In this document: positions 44,310-53,506 of the stretch, in pieces
How positions within the stretch are numbered: the first letter of the stretch is position 1
Layout of the letters: every line of letters begins with the position of its first letter
Source of the DNA: Paenibacillus athensensis
GTDB lineage: Bacteria; Bacillota; Bacilli; Paenibacillales; NBRC-103111
Length of the DNA: 64,000 nucleotides
NCBI RefSeq assembly: GCF_004514475.2
Contig: NZ_MYFO02000002.1
Span: 124,001 to 188,000, forward strand
Direction: 5' to 3'
Notes under the pieces: generated by a model
The model's input: only the letters and a program-made list of their open reading frames with translations
The model's database searches: none
What the model was told of the DNA's origin: nothing
Made by a program: the position numbers and the translations under genes

Positions 44310-44711
44310 ATGGAATACTCTACTTTCGGAAGACACGTTGCTGTAGATACTTGGGGAGTTGATTTCGGACTACTGAACAATGCAGAATGGCTGCAGGCTC
44401 AGATGGTAGAAGCTGCCGAAGTGTGCGGGGCAACCGTGCTGTCAGTGCAATCGAAGCAATTTGAACCACAAGGAGCAACTGTGCTCGTCATGTTGTCCGA
44501 GAGTCATCTCTCCATTCACACGTATCCTGAGAGAGGTTTTGCCGCGCTGGATTGCTATACTTGCGGCGAAACGGTAGACCCGCAGTTGGCTATCGACTTT
44601 ATGGTGTCCGTATTGAAACCGGAAACCGTCCATGCGAAGAAGCTGATTCGCGGAATGGGCGAATTGCAAGTTGAAACACCGGAAATGAAGCAAGTCGAGC
44701 TTGTGAAGTAA
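44310..44711 (+). CDS. speD: S-adenosylmethionine decarboxylase proenzyme
   Basis: A 133-residue class 1B (Bacillus/Thermotoga type) proenzyme. Self-cleavage between Glu64 and Ser65 in LSESHLSIHTYPE turns Ser into the pyruvoyl group; His70 and the Cys in YTCGE are the other active-site residues. It supplies decarboxylated SAM for spermidine synthesis. No spermidine synthase gene is nearby. A perfect terminator follows. Confidence 0.97.
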   Translation: MEYSTFGRHVAVDTWGVDFGLLNNAEWLQAQMVEAAEVCGATVLSVQSKQFEPQGATVLVMLSESHLSIHTYPERGFAALDCYTCGETVDPQLAIDFMVSVLKPETVHAKKLIRGMGELQVETPEMKQVELVK

Positions 44712-44745
44712 GCAGATAAATAAGTGTACCTATATGTACGTAATG

Positions 44746-44775
44746 ATAACCACGGAGAAATCCGTGGTTATTTGT
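44746..44775 (+). terminator. speD terminator
   Basis: 11-base perfect arms ATAACCACGGA/TCCGTGGTTAT with a GAAA tetraloop, then TTTG. Confidence 0.88.
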
Positions 44776-44851
44776 TTGTGGTCCCCTCCATACAATGAAA
44801 CAGGGTACAGGCCTTGCGCGGCGGCTGTGCTCAAGGAGGGAGGCGCAAGCG

Positions 44852-45391
44852 ATGCCAAGAAACCGATGGAGCAAAAAGCTGCTGCTGTATGCCGTACTGG
44901 CACTTCTGCTGGCCGGAGCCGTCCGGCAGCTTATACATGTGGCCGGCTCAAGTCCCGAGACCCATGACGCCGGATATTTGCTGTACCAGGTGACGCTTTA
45001 CCAGATCGAGCTGCTGAATCGCAATGCGGGCGAGGCTGCGGCAGCAAGCGATACGAAGGAGCTGACACCATTCAAAACAGCGCTTGGCTCCGCCGCTTAC
45101 GCCCATGAAAGGCTGGCGCTGGCGGAAGGGGATGAGACATCGCTGACGCCGCTGGACAGCTTGCCTCTGCTCCAGCAATATGTGGAACGGCTCCAGGTAG
45201 GCGGGAGTCGGCCGCTGCGCGGCGATGAGCAGCAAATTTTGCAGACCGCTGCTGTCCAGCTGCGCGAGCTGTACAGCGTATATGCCGAGCTGATGTCGTC
45301 AAGCCATCGCACGCTCAGCTCGAAAAATGACAAGCTGCGGGCGATCGACGAGGAGCTGGGCGCGTTGATCCGCAAAAAGCTGCTGCAATAA
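44852..45391 (+). CDS. Hypothetical protein with N-terminal membrane anchor
   Basis: 179 residues from the ATG at 44852, which has a GGAGGGAGG site; an upstream in-frame ATG (44795) precedes that site. One membrane helix (LLLYAVLALLLAGAV) is followed by an extracytoplasmic helical domain rich in Leu, Ala and Gln (YQVTLYQIELLNRNAG, AVQLRELYSVYAEL). No family is recognised. It lies just upstream of hemA, but hemA appears to have its own promoter. Confidence 0.7.
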   Translation: MPRNRWSKKLLLYAVLALLLAGAVRQLIHVAGSSPETHDAGYLLYQVTLYQIELLNRNAGEAAAASDTKELTPFKTALGSAAYAHERLALAEGDETSLTPLDSLPLLQQYVERLQVGGSRPLRGDEQQILQTAAVQLRELYSVYAELMSSSHRTLSSKNDKLRAIDEELGALIRKKLLQ

Positions 45392-45555
45392 GCAGCCCGC
45401 GATTGCTGGTATAAAGAGGAGCCGGGCAGGTGATAACTAACAAGGCCGGCGCGCTCAACATTCATAATATTTTCAAAAAAAATGTCGGAATGACGCATGC
45501 GCTATGCTATACTGAAATAGTTCGTAGATTCGAGTGGAAAGGCAGGTGTACCCGG

Positions 45556-46935
45556 ATGCATATTGTCGCAGTTGGCTTAAATTACCGAACGGCCCCTGTC
45601 GAAATTCGAGAAAAATTCGCTTTTTCCGAGCAGGAATTGCCCAAGGCGTTGGCGGAATTAAAGGACACGAAAAGCATACTGGAATGCGTCATTGTGGCCA
45701 CCTGCAACCGGACGGAGATTTATGCGGTGGTGGACCGGCCGCACCTGTGCAGCCATTATATCACCAGCTTTATAGAGCGTTGGTTTCAAGTCTCGAAGGA
45801 CCAGTTTGCCAAGCATTTATATACGTATGAAAACGAGCGGGCCGTGGAGCATTTGTTCCGCGTCACAAGCGGTCTGGACTCGATGGTTATTGGGGAAACG
45901 CAAATTCTCGGGCAGGTGCGCGACGCGTTCCTGCTGTCGCAATCACTGAAGGGAACAGGTTCTTTTTTCAATATGCTGTTCAAGCAAGCGGTGACGCTGG
46001 CCAAGCGGGCACATGCCGAGACGGGCATCAGCGATAACCCGGTGTCGGTCAGCTATGCCGCGGTGGAGCTGGGCAAGCGGATTTTCGGTTCGTATGCCAG
46101 CAAGACGGTGATGATTATCGGCGCCGGCAAGATGAGCGAGCTGACGGTCAAGCATCTGTATGCCAGCGGCGCGGGCCGGGTGCTTGTTGTGAACCGGACG
46201 TGGGAGCGTGCGGTCGATCTGGCGGCGAAGTTCAACGGGATTCCATGCCCGATGGAGCAGCTGCTGGAGCGGCTGGCCGAGGTTGACATCGTGATCAGCT
46301 CGACCGGAGCGCGCGATTATGTGCTGACGAAGGAGCATGTGCAGTCCGTGCTGCAAAAGCGCAAATCGCGTCCGCTGTTCATGATGGACATTGCCGTGCC
46401 GCGCGATCTGGACCCGCAGATCAGCAGCTTGTCCAATGTATTTTTGTACGATATCGACGATTTGCAAGCGATTGTGGACAACCACCTGCAGGCCCGGCAG
46501 CGGGAAGCGGTCAAAATCGAGACGATGATCGCCGGCGAAATGGCGGCGTTCGAGCAATGGACGAAGACGCTGGGTGTAAGCCCCGTGATCAAGGCGCTGC
46601 AAGCCAAGGCAAATGTGGTGCACGAAGAAACGATGGACAGCCTGCTCAAGAAGCTGCCGGAGCTGGACGAGCGTGAGATCAAGGTGATCCGCAAGCTGAC
46701 CAAGAGCATGCTCAATCAGATGATGCGCGATCCGATCCTGCGCGTGAAGGAAATGGCTGTAGAGCGCCACGGCGACGAGGCGCTGGAGATGTTCACGAAG
46801 CTGTTCGCCTTGGAAGCGGAGCTGGAAGAAGCGGGCGGCGAGCAGGCGCTGACGGAGCCCGAGTCGCAGCAACGCAAGACGGAGGACAAGCATGCGTTGC
46901 TTGGACTTGGCGTTGACGCGCTGGCGCGGTCTTGA
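45556..46935 (+). CDS. hemA: Glutamyl-tRNA reductase
   Basis: A 459-residue enzyme that reduces glutamyl-tRNA(Glu) to glutamate-1-semialdehyde, the first committed step of haem synthesis. MHIVAVGLNYRTAPVEIRE starts the catalytic domain, the nucleophile Cys is in VATCNRTEIY, GETQILGQV follows, the NADPH domain has IIGAGKMSE, and a C-terminal dimerisation helix follows. An in-frame ATG at 45430 lies upstream of the likely promoter (TGCTATACT at 45505-45513), so ATG 45556 is chosen. Confidence 0.97.
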   Translation: MHIVAVGLNYRTAPVEIREKFAFSEQELPKALAELKDTKSILECVIVATCNRTEIYAVVDRPHLCSHYITSFIERWFQVSKDQFAKHLYTYENERAVEHLFRVTSGLDSMVIGETQILGQVRDAFLLSQSLKGTGSFFNMLFKQAVTLAKRAHAETGISDNPVSVSYAAVELGKRIFGSYASKTVMIIGAGKMSELTVKHLYASGAGRVLVVNRTWERAVDLAAKFNGIPCPMEQLLERLAEVDIVISSTGARDYVLTKEHVQSVLQKRKSRPLFMMDIAVPRDLDPQISSLSNVFLYDIDDLQAIVDNHLQARQREAVKIETMIAGEMAAFEQWTKTLGVSPVIKALQAKANVVHEETMDSLLKKLPELDEREIKVIRKLTKSMLNQMMRDPILRVKEMAVERHGDEALEMFTKLFALEAELEEAGGEQALTEPESQQRKTEDKHALLGLGVDALARS

Positions 46936-46971
46936 GGCGGCGAGGTCCGATTACGGCCAAGGAGAGGTGCG

Positions 46972-47802
46972 ATGGTCACTCAAAGCTGGTTTTATGACGC
47001 TATGATTTATATATATGCCCTGAGCCTCCTGTTTTACTTCTCCGACTTCGCGCGAGCGAACCGGAGCGCAAAGCGGATGGGAACGGGGCTGCTTGCATTT
47101 GTATGGGCTTTGCAAACTATTTATATGGGGATGCTGTTTTACGGGCATGTGTCGGATTGGGGATTTTCGCGGGGCGACGTGCTGATGGCGTTTTCCTGGC
47201 TGCTGGTCGGGATGTCGCTGGTCGTGAACCGTTTTTTCCGCATTGAGCTGTTTCTGTTTGCGATTAATGTGTTCGGCTTTGCGATTCTGGCGCTGAATAT
47301 TTTTGGCAATCCCGTGGTGACGCCGATTCGCGCAAGCTGGGATGTAAACGATGAGCTGTTGTTCATACATATTTCGCTGGCCTTGGCCAGTTATGCCGCT
47401 TTTTTGGCTGCCGCGATTTTCTCGGGGATGTATTTGTTTTTGCATCGCAAGCTGAAGGAAAAGCAATGGACGCCGACGATGCTGCGGCTGCCGTCGCTGG
47501 AGAAGATCGAACGCTATACGTATTTCTCCGTCATTCTAGGCGCGCCCTTGTTGATGCTGGCGCTCTCGTTGGGGATCGTTTGGATCGCTTTGCAAGGAGA
47601 TCACAATTTGTTTTACGATCCTAAGGTGGTCAATTCGGTTTTCGTGCTGGCGGCTTATGGCTTTTACATCTTCCAGCAGCGGTCACTGCGCGTGTCGGGC
47701 CATCGGCTGGCGGCGTGGAATTTAGCGGCTTTTTGTATTGTTGTGGTTAATTTCGTCGTGTCGAACTCGGTTTCGGGTTTCCACGACTGGATCTGGAGTT
47801 AG
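46972..47802 (+). CDS. hemX: HemX/CcsA-type membrane protein
   Basis: A 276-residue protein with about eight membrane segments. The segment LLFIHISLALASYAAFLAAA and the following WxxLxG-like region match the cytochrome c assembly (CcsA) fold. In B. subtilis HemX lies between hemA and hemC and lowers HemA levels; the same order here supports that name. It begins 37 bases after hemA. Confidence 0.92.
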   Translation: MVTQSWFYDAMIYIYALSLLFYFSDFARANRSAKRMGTGLLAFVWALQTIYMGMLFYGHVSDWGFSRGDVLMAFSWLLVGMSLVVNRFFRIELFLFAINVFGFAILALNIFGNPVVTPIRASWDVNDELLFIHISLALASYAAFLAAAIFSGMYLFLHRKLKEKQWTPTMLRLPSLEKIERYTYFSVILGAPLLMLALSLGIVWIALQGDHNLFYDPKVVNSVFVLAAYGFYIFQQRSLRVSGHRLAAWNLAAFCIVVVNFVVSNSVSGFHDWIWS

Positions 47803-47806
47803 GGCG

Positions 47807-48502
47807 ATGGGACGCGACTATCCGATTCATTTGCAGATCGAAGGGTGTGCATGTCTCGTTGTTGGCGGCGGTCAAGTCGCGTTTCGCAAGGTGTCCGGTC
47901 TGCTGGGGGCCGGTGCGCGGGTGAGCGTGATCAGCCCGTCTGTCGGGGATGAATTGGCTGCGCTGGCAGCCCGGGGCGACGTGGTTCTGTACAGCAGGCC
48001 GTACGCCGCCGGGGATGTTGCGCAGGGGGCCGCGGACGGCAGCCGGTGGACGCTGGTGTTTGCAGCGACGGATGCGCCCGAGGTGAATCGGCGAGTGTGC
48101 GACGAAGCGGCGGCGCAAGGAGTGCTTGTGAGCGTAGCTGACCAGCCGGAGCTTGGCAGCTTTATTGTGCCGTCGGTCGTGCGCCGCGGCAAGCTGACGC
48201 TCGCTGTTTCGACAGGCGGGGCCAGCCCATCGCTTGGTCGGCGAATTGCCGGCGAGCTGGCGGCAGTCTACGGCGAGGAGTTCGGCGCGTATATGGAGTT
48301 TCTTGCCGAAGCACGCGCACTGGTGCAGCGCAGGGTTGACGATCAGGCGCAACGTCAGCGCATGTTCAGGCGCATGCTGGAATGGGACGTGCCCGCGCTG
48401 ATTCGTGACGGCGCGTTCGAGAGCTGGCGGCGAGAGCTGCTGGCGGCATTGGAGAGAGAGCCCGATTTGCGCACGGTGGATGCGTTCGTGCGGCGGGATT
48501 AG
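47807..48502 (+). CDS. Precorrin-2 dehydrogenase (sirohaem branch)
   Basis: A 231-residue Rossmann protein. HLQIEGCACLVVGGGQVAFRK is the NAD-binding start, ATDAPEVNRRV and GSFIVPSVVRRGKLTLAVST are typical of the Met8p/CysG N-terminal domain, which oxidises precorrin-2 to sirohydrochlorin. A separate ferrochelatase is not seen nearby; Met8p-like members can do both. ATG 47807 is four bases after the hemX stop. B. subtilis lacks this gene in its hem operon. Confidence 0.92.
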   Translation: MGRDYPIHLQIEGCACLVVGGGQVAFRKVSGLLGAGARVSVISPSVGDELAALAARGDVVLYSRPYAAGDVAQGAADGSRWTLVFAATDAPEVNRRVCDEAAAQGVLVSVADQPELGSFIVPSVVRRGKLTLAVSTGGASPSLGRRIAGELAAVYGEEFGAYMEFLAEARALVQRRVDDQAQRQRMFRRMLEWDVPALIRDGAFESWRRELLAALEREPDLRTVDAFVRRD

Positions 48503-48517
48503 AGAGGCGGAGAAGCG

Positions 48518-49468
48518 ATGAGAACCATAGTGGTAGGAACAAGACAAAGCGCTCTGGCGCTGACCCAGACGGGCCAGGTCGTCGAGCAGCTGGAGCGGTT
48601 ATGCGCCGAGCACGGAATCGACTGCCGGTTTGAGATCCGCAAGATCGTAACGAAGGGCGACCGCATTCTGGACGTGACCTTGTCCAAGGTTGGCGGCAAG
48701 GGACTGTTTGTTAAGGAGATCGAGCAGGCGCTGCTGGACGGCGATATCGATATGGCCGTACACAGCATGAAGGACATGCCCTTCGAGCTGCCGGAAGGGC
48801 TTGTCATCGGCGCGGTGCCCAAGCGCGAGGACCCGCGCGACGCGTTGATCACGCGCGGCGCAAAGACACTCGACGAGCTGCCACAGGGCGCGCTCGTCGG
48901 CACCAGCTCGCTGCGCCGCGCTTCGCAGCTGCAGCACGCCCGGCCGGACCTTGCCATCGAATCGGTCCGGGGCAACATCGACTCAAGGCTGCGCAAGCTT
49001 GAGGAGGGCAACTTCGATGCGATTTTGCTCGCGGCCGCCGGTCTGCACCGGATCGGCTGGCAGGATCGCATCACGGCGTATTTGCCGCCCGAGACGTGTC
49101 TCCCTGCCGTCGGTCAGGGAGCGCTGTGCATCGAGTGCCGGGGCGGCGACGACTTCATGCTGGGCCTGCTCGGCAAGTACCAGCATGAACCTACAGCGCT
49201 CGCTGTCCGCGCCGAGCGCAGCTTCCTCGGCCGCCTGCAGGGCGGCTGCCAGGTGCCGATCGGCGCCTATGCGAGCGTCGCCAGCGACGAGCGCGCTGCC
49301 GAAGGCGGCCCGCTGCTGACGCTGACCGGCATGGTCGGCTCGGTCGACGGCCGCACGCTGCTCAAGGAGTCGGCGTCAGGCAACGATCCGGAAGCGCTGG
49401 GCCATCTGGTGGCCGACAAGCTGATCGCGCGCGGCGCGGACCGGATTCTGGCCGAGGCGAAGGAGTGA
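48518..49468 (+). CDS. hemC: Porphobilinogen deaminase (hydroxymethylbilane synthase)
   Basis: A 316-residue enzyme that polymerises four porphobilinogens. VGTRQSALALTQT is the N-terminal strand, AVHSMKDMP and GTSSLRRASQL are substrate-binding motifs, and Cys244 in LQGGCQVPIGAY should carry the dipyrromethane cofactor. Its stop overlaps the leader of the next gene, so translation is coupled. Confidence 0.97.
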   Translation: MRTIVVGTRQSALALTQTGQVVEQLERLCAEHGIDCRFEIRKIVTKGDRILDVTLSKVGGKGLFVKEIEQALLDGDIDMAVHSMKDMPFELPEGLVIGAVPKREDPRDALITRGAKTLDELPQGALVGTSSLRRASQLQHARPDLAIESVRGNIDSRLRKLEEGNFDAILLAAAGLHRIGWQDRITAYLPPETCLPAVGQGALCIECRGGDDFMLGLLGKYQHEPTALAVRAERSFLGRLQGGCQVPIGAYASVASDERAAEGGPLLTLTGMVGSVDGRTLLKESASGNDPEALGHLVADKLIARGADRILAEAKE

Positions 49469-49473
49469 GCGCG

Positions 49474-51039
49474 ATGGGGACAGGACGCGTCTATCTCGTC
49501 GGGGCCGGCCCCGGCGATCCCAAGCTGATTACCGTACGCGGTCTGGAGGCGATCCGCAAAGCCGATGTCATCGTCTATGACCGGCTGGCCAGTCCGCGCC
49601 TGCTCAAGCACCGCAAGCCGGACGCCGAGCTGGTGTTTGTCGGCAAGCTGCCGGACAAGCACATGATGAAGCAGGAGGACATCAACCGCCTGCTCGCCGA
49701 TTTGGCGCTGCAGGGCAAGGTTGTGACGCGCCTCAAGGGTGGCGACCCGAGCGTGTTCGGCCGCGTCGGCGAAGAAGCCGAGCTGCTGGCCGAACACGGC
49801 ATAGCCTACGATATTATTCCAGGGATTACGTCGTCAATCGCGGTCCCGGCGTACGCCGGCATTCCGGTGACGCACCGCGACTTCACGTCATCGGTGGCGA
49901 TTGTCACAGGTCACGAATATCCGAATAAAACTTACTCCAGCCTCGACTGGGAGCATCTGGCCAAAGCGATTGGCACGATGGTGTTCCTGATGGGCGTAGC
50001 CAATCTGGAGCAAATCTGCCGCGAGCTGATCCGCTGCGGCAAGCCGCCGCATATGCCGGTGGCTCTCGTCCGCTGGGGCACGTGGACGGATCAGGCGACG
50101 ATTACCGGCACGCTGGAGGATATTGCCGCCAAGGTGAAGGCGGCCAATTTCCAATCGCCGGCCGTGATCATCGTCGGCGAGGTGGTTAAGCTGCGCGAGA
50201 AGCTGGCGTGGATCGAGAAGAAGCCGCTGTTCGGCCGCCGCGTGCTCGTCACGCGGGCGCGCTGCCAGGCGAGCGAGCTGACCGAGCTGATCGATGAACT
50301 GGGCGGAGAGCCGGTCGAATTCCCGGTGATCCGCTTGCAGCCGCCGAGCCGGCCGGAGGCGCTCGCCGCGCTGGACGCTGCGCTCGCTGATCTCGCCCGC
50401 TTTGACTGGGCGATTTTTACGAGCGTCAACGGCGTCGAGTACTTTTTCCGCCGCTTGCGCGAGCTGCGGCTGGACGTCCGCGCGCTCGCCAAGGCGCGGT
50501 TGGTCGCCGTCGGGCCCAAGACGGCCGAGGCGCTGGAGCAGCGGGGGCTGGTCGCCGAGCTGCTGCCGGGCGATTTCCGCGCCGAAGGGCTGCTGGAGGC
50601 GCTGTTGCCGCAGCTCGCTGCCGGTCAGCGCGCGCTGCTGCCGACGGCGGACATCGCCCGCGACTACTTGCCGGTCAAGCTGCGCGAGCTGGGCGTCGAG
50701 GTGAGCGAGGTCGACGTCTACGAGAACGTGCTGGCGCTGGAGGACGGCGACGAGGTGCTGGAGCTGCTGCGTCAAGGCGGCATTCACATCATCACGTTTA
50801 CCAGCTCGTCGACGGTAACGAATTTATTCGAAGCGCTGCGCCGTCTCGGCGAGCCGGAGCCGCTGCAGCTGCTGCAGGGCGCGCAAATCGCCTGCATCGG
50901 GCCGAAGACCGCGGAAACGGCCCGCAGGCTGGGCCTTTCGATCACCTATATGGCCGAGGAAGCAACGGTCGCTTCGCTGGCTGAAAGCCTGACGTGGCCC
51001 GGCCGGAAGCACGAGTCCGTGGGAGATCCAAACCATTAA
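49474..51039 (+). CDS. cobA/hemD: Fused uroporphyrinogen-III C-methyltransferase and uroporphyrinogen-III synthase
   Basis: A 521-residue two-domain fusion. Residues 1-245 are a SUMT: VYLVGAGPGDPKLITVRG, RLKGGDPSVFGRVGEEAELL and GITSSIAVPAYAGIPVTHRD. Residues 255-521 are a HemD domain: RVLVTRARCQASELTELI and ITFTSSSTVTNLFEAL. The first domain directs uroporphyrinogen III to sirohaem or cobalamin; the second makes it, so one protein sits at the branch point. ATG 49474 has AAGGAG ten bases upstream; the GTG at 49465 is too near. Confidence 0.95.
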   Translation: MGTGRVYLVGAGPGDPKLITVRGLEAIRKADVIVYDRLASPRLLKHRKPDAELVFVGKLPDKHMMKQEDINRLLADLALQGKVVTRLKGGDPSVFGRVGEEAELLAEHGIAYDIIPGITSSIAVPAYAGIPVTHRDFTSSVAIVTGHEYPNKTYSSLDWEHLAKAIGTMVFLMGVANLEQICRELIRCGKPPHMPVALVRWGTWTDQATITGTLEDIAAKVKAANFQSPAVIIVGEVVKLREKLAWIEKKPLFGRRVLVTRARCQASELTELIDELGGEPVEFPVIRLQPPSRPEALAALDAALADLARFDWAIFTSVNGVEYFFRRLRELRLDVRALAKARLVAVGPKTAEALEQRGLVAELLPGDFRAEGLLEALLPQLAAGQRALLPTADIARDYLPVKLRELGVEVSEVDVYENVLALEDGDEVLELLRQGGIHIITFTSSSTVTNLFEALRRLGEPEPLQLLQGAQIACIGPKTAETARRLGLSITYMAEEATVASLAESLTWPGRKHESVGDPNH

Positions 51040-51268
51040 TCAAGCGAGTCCGCGGCTCTGACAGCCGCTGTCGGTCGGCATCGCCCGCCGGGAGTCGTAC
51101 GCGGCGCGGAAACCCCGACGTGCTCCGTCCGCTTCGAGCAATTGCTCGATTGGCGGCTAGACCGAATTAAGCTGCGTTCCGTCTTCGAATGGTATCGAAA
51201 CGCGGCTAGACATTGTTGTTCCGTTAACTCGATCCAAACCGATTTGATCAGGCAGGAGGCTTTTGAAT

Positions 51269-52264
51269 ATGACTTTTCCCGTAGTTCGCAACCGCCGTTT
51301 GCGCGGCAGTAGCGCGATTCGCCGGCTCGTCCGCGAAAATCGCGTCACAATCGACGACCTGGTGCAGCCGGTTTTTGTTACCGAAGGCGAGAATATCAAG
51401 CACGAAATCGCCTCGATGCCGGGCGTGTACCATTTTTCGCTCGACCGTCTGGATGAAGAAATCGACGACATTGCCCGACTGGGCATTCCGGCCGTGCTGC
51501 TGTTCGGCGTGCCGGATCACAAGGATGCCGAAGGCACTTCGGCGTTCGACGACGAAGGCATTGTGCAGCGGGCCACGCGCCGGATCAAGGCGCGGCATCC
51601 CGAGCTGCTGGTCATCGCTGATACGTGCTTGTGCCAGTTCACCGACACCGGCCATTGCGGCGTCATTCATCATCATCCGGTCACCGGACAAGCCGACGTC
51701 GCCAACGACCTGTCGCTGGAGCTGCTGGCGCGCACGGCGGTGTCGCAGGCCAAGGCGGGCGCCGATATTATCGCTCCGTCGAACATGATGGACGGCTACG
51801 TGCAGGCGATTCGCAGCGGCCTTGACGATGCCGGATACGAAAACGTGCCGATCATGGCCTATTCGGTCAAATATGCCTCGGCGTATTACGGCCCGTTCCG
51901 TGACGCCGCGCATTCCTCGCCGCAATTCGGCGACCGCAAAACGTACCAGATGGACCCGGCCAACGGCCGCGAGGCGCTGCGCGAAGCGGAGAACGACGTG
52001 CTGGAGGGCGCGGATTTCCTCATGGTCAAGCCGGCGCTCGCGTACATGGACGTGATCCGCATGCTCAAGGACAACTTCGACCTGCCGGTCGTCGCTTACA
52101 ACGTCAGCGCAGAATATGCGATGATCAAAGCAGCGGCGCTGCAGGGCTGGATCAACGAGCAGGCGATTGTGATGGAAACGATGGTCAGCTTCAAGCGGGC
52201 CGGCGCGGACATCATTTTGACCTACTTCTCCAAAGATATCGCCCGTTGGCTGCAAGAGGGCTAA
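51269..52264 (+). CDS. hemB: Delta-aminolevulinic acid dehydratase (porphobilinogen synthase)
   Basis: A 331-residue enzyme joining two aminolevulinates. The zinc-site Cys residues are in [14 protein letters not shown], which makes it the zinc-dependent type; the Schiff-base Lys residues are in [15 protein letters not shown] and [14 protein letters not shown] 51269 has AGGAGGC eight bases upstream. A 230-base gap after hemD holds no other gene. A terminator follows. Confidence 0.97.
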   Translation: MTFPVVRNRRLRGSSAIRRLVRENRVTIDDLVQPVFVTEGENIKHEIASMPGVYHFSLDRLDEEIDDIARLGIPAVLLFGVPDHKDAEGTSAFDDEGIVQRATRRIKARHPELLVIADTCLCQFTDTGHCGVIHHHPVTGQADVANDLSLELLARTAVSQAKAGADIIAPSNMMDGYVQAIRSGLDDAGYENVPIMAYSVKYASAYYGPFRDAAHSSPQFGDRKTYQMDPANGREALREAENDVLEGADFLMVKPALAYMDVIRMLKDNFDLPVVAYNVSAEYAMIKAAALQGWINEQAIVMETMVSFKRAGADIILTYFSKDIARWLQEG

Positions 52265-52272
52265 CATTACCC

Positions 52273-52321
52273 AGAACCATTCGCGCCCAGGGCGACCCGG
52301 CCCGGATCGAATGGTTCTTTG
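52273..52321 (+). terminator. Terminator after hemB
   Basis: 11-base perfect arms AGAACCATTCG/CGAATGGTTCT with a GC-rich loop and a short T run. It separates the hemA-hemB part from the hemE-hemH-hemY part. Confidence 0.8.
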
Positions 52322-52368
52322 TCATACTTTTGTCGCATTCCAAGAGCGCTCATGTCCGGGCACAGGAG

Positions 52369-52374
52369 TATAAT
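52369..52374 (+). promoter_or_regulatory. Probable -10 box of the hemEHY operon
   Basis: A perfect TATAAT lies 64 bases before hemE. No clear -35 box is seen at standard spacing. Confidence 0.45.
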
Positions 52375-52437
52375 TAAAGCATAATGGACAACAATAGGCT
52401 ACATATAACGGCTGGGAAAAAGAGGAAGGTGGCCCCT

Positions 52438-53502
52438 GTGAGCTACAACGATCGTTTTATTCAAGCCTGCCGCAAGCAGGACGTCGATACGGTGCCGGTC
52501 TGGTATATGCGTCAAGCCGGACGGTACGACCCGGAATACCGCAAAATTAAAGAGAAATATACGCTGCTGGAAATTTGCCGCCAGCCCGAGCTCGCCGCCG
52601 AGGTGACGATGATGCCGGTGCGCAAGCTGGGCGTGGATGCGGCGATTTTGTATTCGGACATTATGAATCCGGTCGCGTCGCTGGGCGTCGAGTTCGATAT
52701 CGTCAAAAATATCGGCCCGGTGATTTATACCCCGGTGCGTACGGCGGCCGATGTCGAGCGGCTGCGTCCGATCGATGTGGACAAGGACCTGTCGCACATC
52801 ATCGAGACGATCCGCATTCTTGACAAGGCGCTGGAGGTGCCGCTGATTTCCTTTGCCGGCGCACCGTTTACGATTGCCAGCTACTTGATTGAAGGAAAAC
52901 CGTCCAAAAGCTACATTCGCACCAAGCAAATGATGTACAGCGAGCCGAAGGTGTGGTACGCGCTGATGGACAAGCTCGGCGATATGGTGATTACGTACCT
53001 GCGGGCGCATATTGCGGCCGGGGCGAAGGCGGTGCAGCTGTTTGACAGCTGGATCGGGGCGCTCGCGCCGGCGGATTTTCAACTGTATGTGCTGCCGACG
53101 ATCACGCGGATTTTTCAGGAATTGTCCGATCTGGATGTGCCGAAAATTTATTTCCCCGGCGTCAGCTCCGGCGAGCTGCTGCCGTATTTGCGCGGCCTGG
53201 CAGCCGATGTAATCGGGCTGGACTGGCGCGTGCCGGTAAGCGAAGGACGCCGCCGCGTCGGCGACCGCTTTGCTGTGCAGGGCAATCTTGACCCTTACGT
53301 GCTGACGGCGCCGATGAGCGTGATTGAGCGTCAGGCGCAAGCGATTCTCGATGAGGGGATGCAGCAGCCCGGTTATATTTTTAACCTCGGACACGGTTTA
53401 TTCCCGGAGGCTTCGCTGGACAAGCTCAAGGAGCTGACCGCTTTTATTCATAATTATTCGCATGCCGTTTTATCCAAGCAAGCAGAAAAGAGTGGTGTAT
53501 AA
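52438..53502 (+). CDS. hemE: Uroporphyrinogen decarboxylase
   Basis: A 354-residue enzyme that decarboxylates uroporphyrinogen III to coproporphyrinogen III. PVWYMRQAGRYDPEYR is the N-terminal signature; ISFAGAPFTIASYLIEG, QLFDSWIGAL and GNLDPYVL are further conserved motifs. The GTG at 52438 (Val-Ser-Tyr-Asn-Asp) with AGGAAGGTGG upstream is preferred over an in-frame ATG at 52384 that extends the protein by 18 unusual residues. hemH begins four bases after the stop. Confidence 0.96.
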   Translation: MSYNDRFIQACRKQDVDTVPVWYMRQAGRYDPEYRKIKEKYTLLEICRQPELAAEVTMMPVRKLGVDAAILYSDIMNPVASLGVEFDIVKNIGPVIYTPVRTAADVERLRPIDVDKDLSHIIETIRILDKALEVPLISFAGAPFTIASYLIEGKPSKSYIRTKQMMYSEPKVWYALMDKLGDMVITYLRAHIAAGAKAVQLFDSWIGALAPADFQLYVLPTITRIFQELSDLDVPKIYFPGVSSGELLPYLRGLAADVIGLDWRVPVSEGRRRVGDRFAVQGNLDPYVLTAPMSVIERQAQAILDEGMQQPGYIFNLGHGLFPEASLDKLKELTAFIHNYSHAVLSKQAEKSGV

Positions 53503-53506
53503 GACG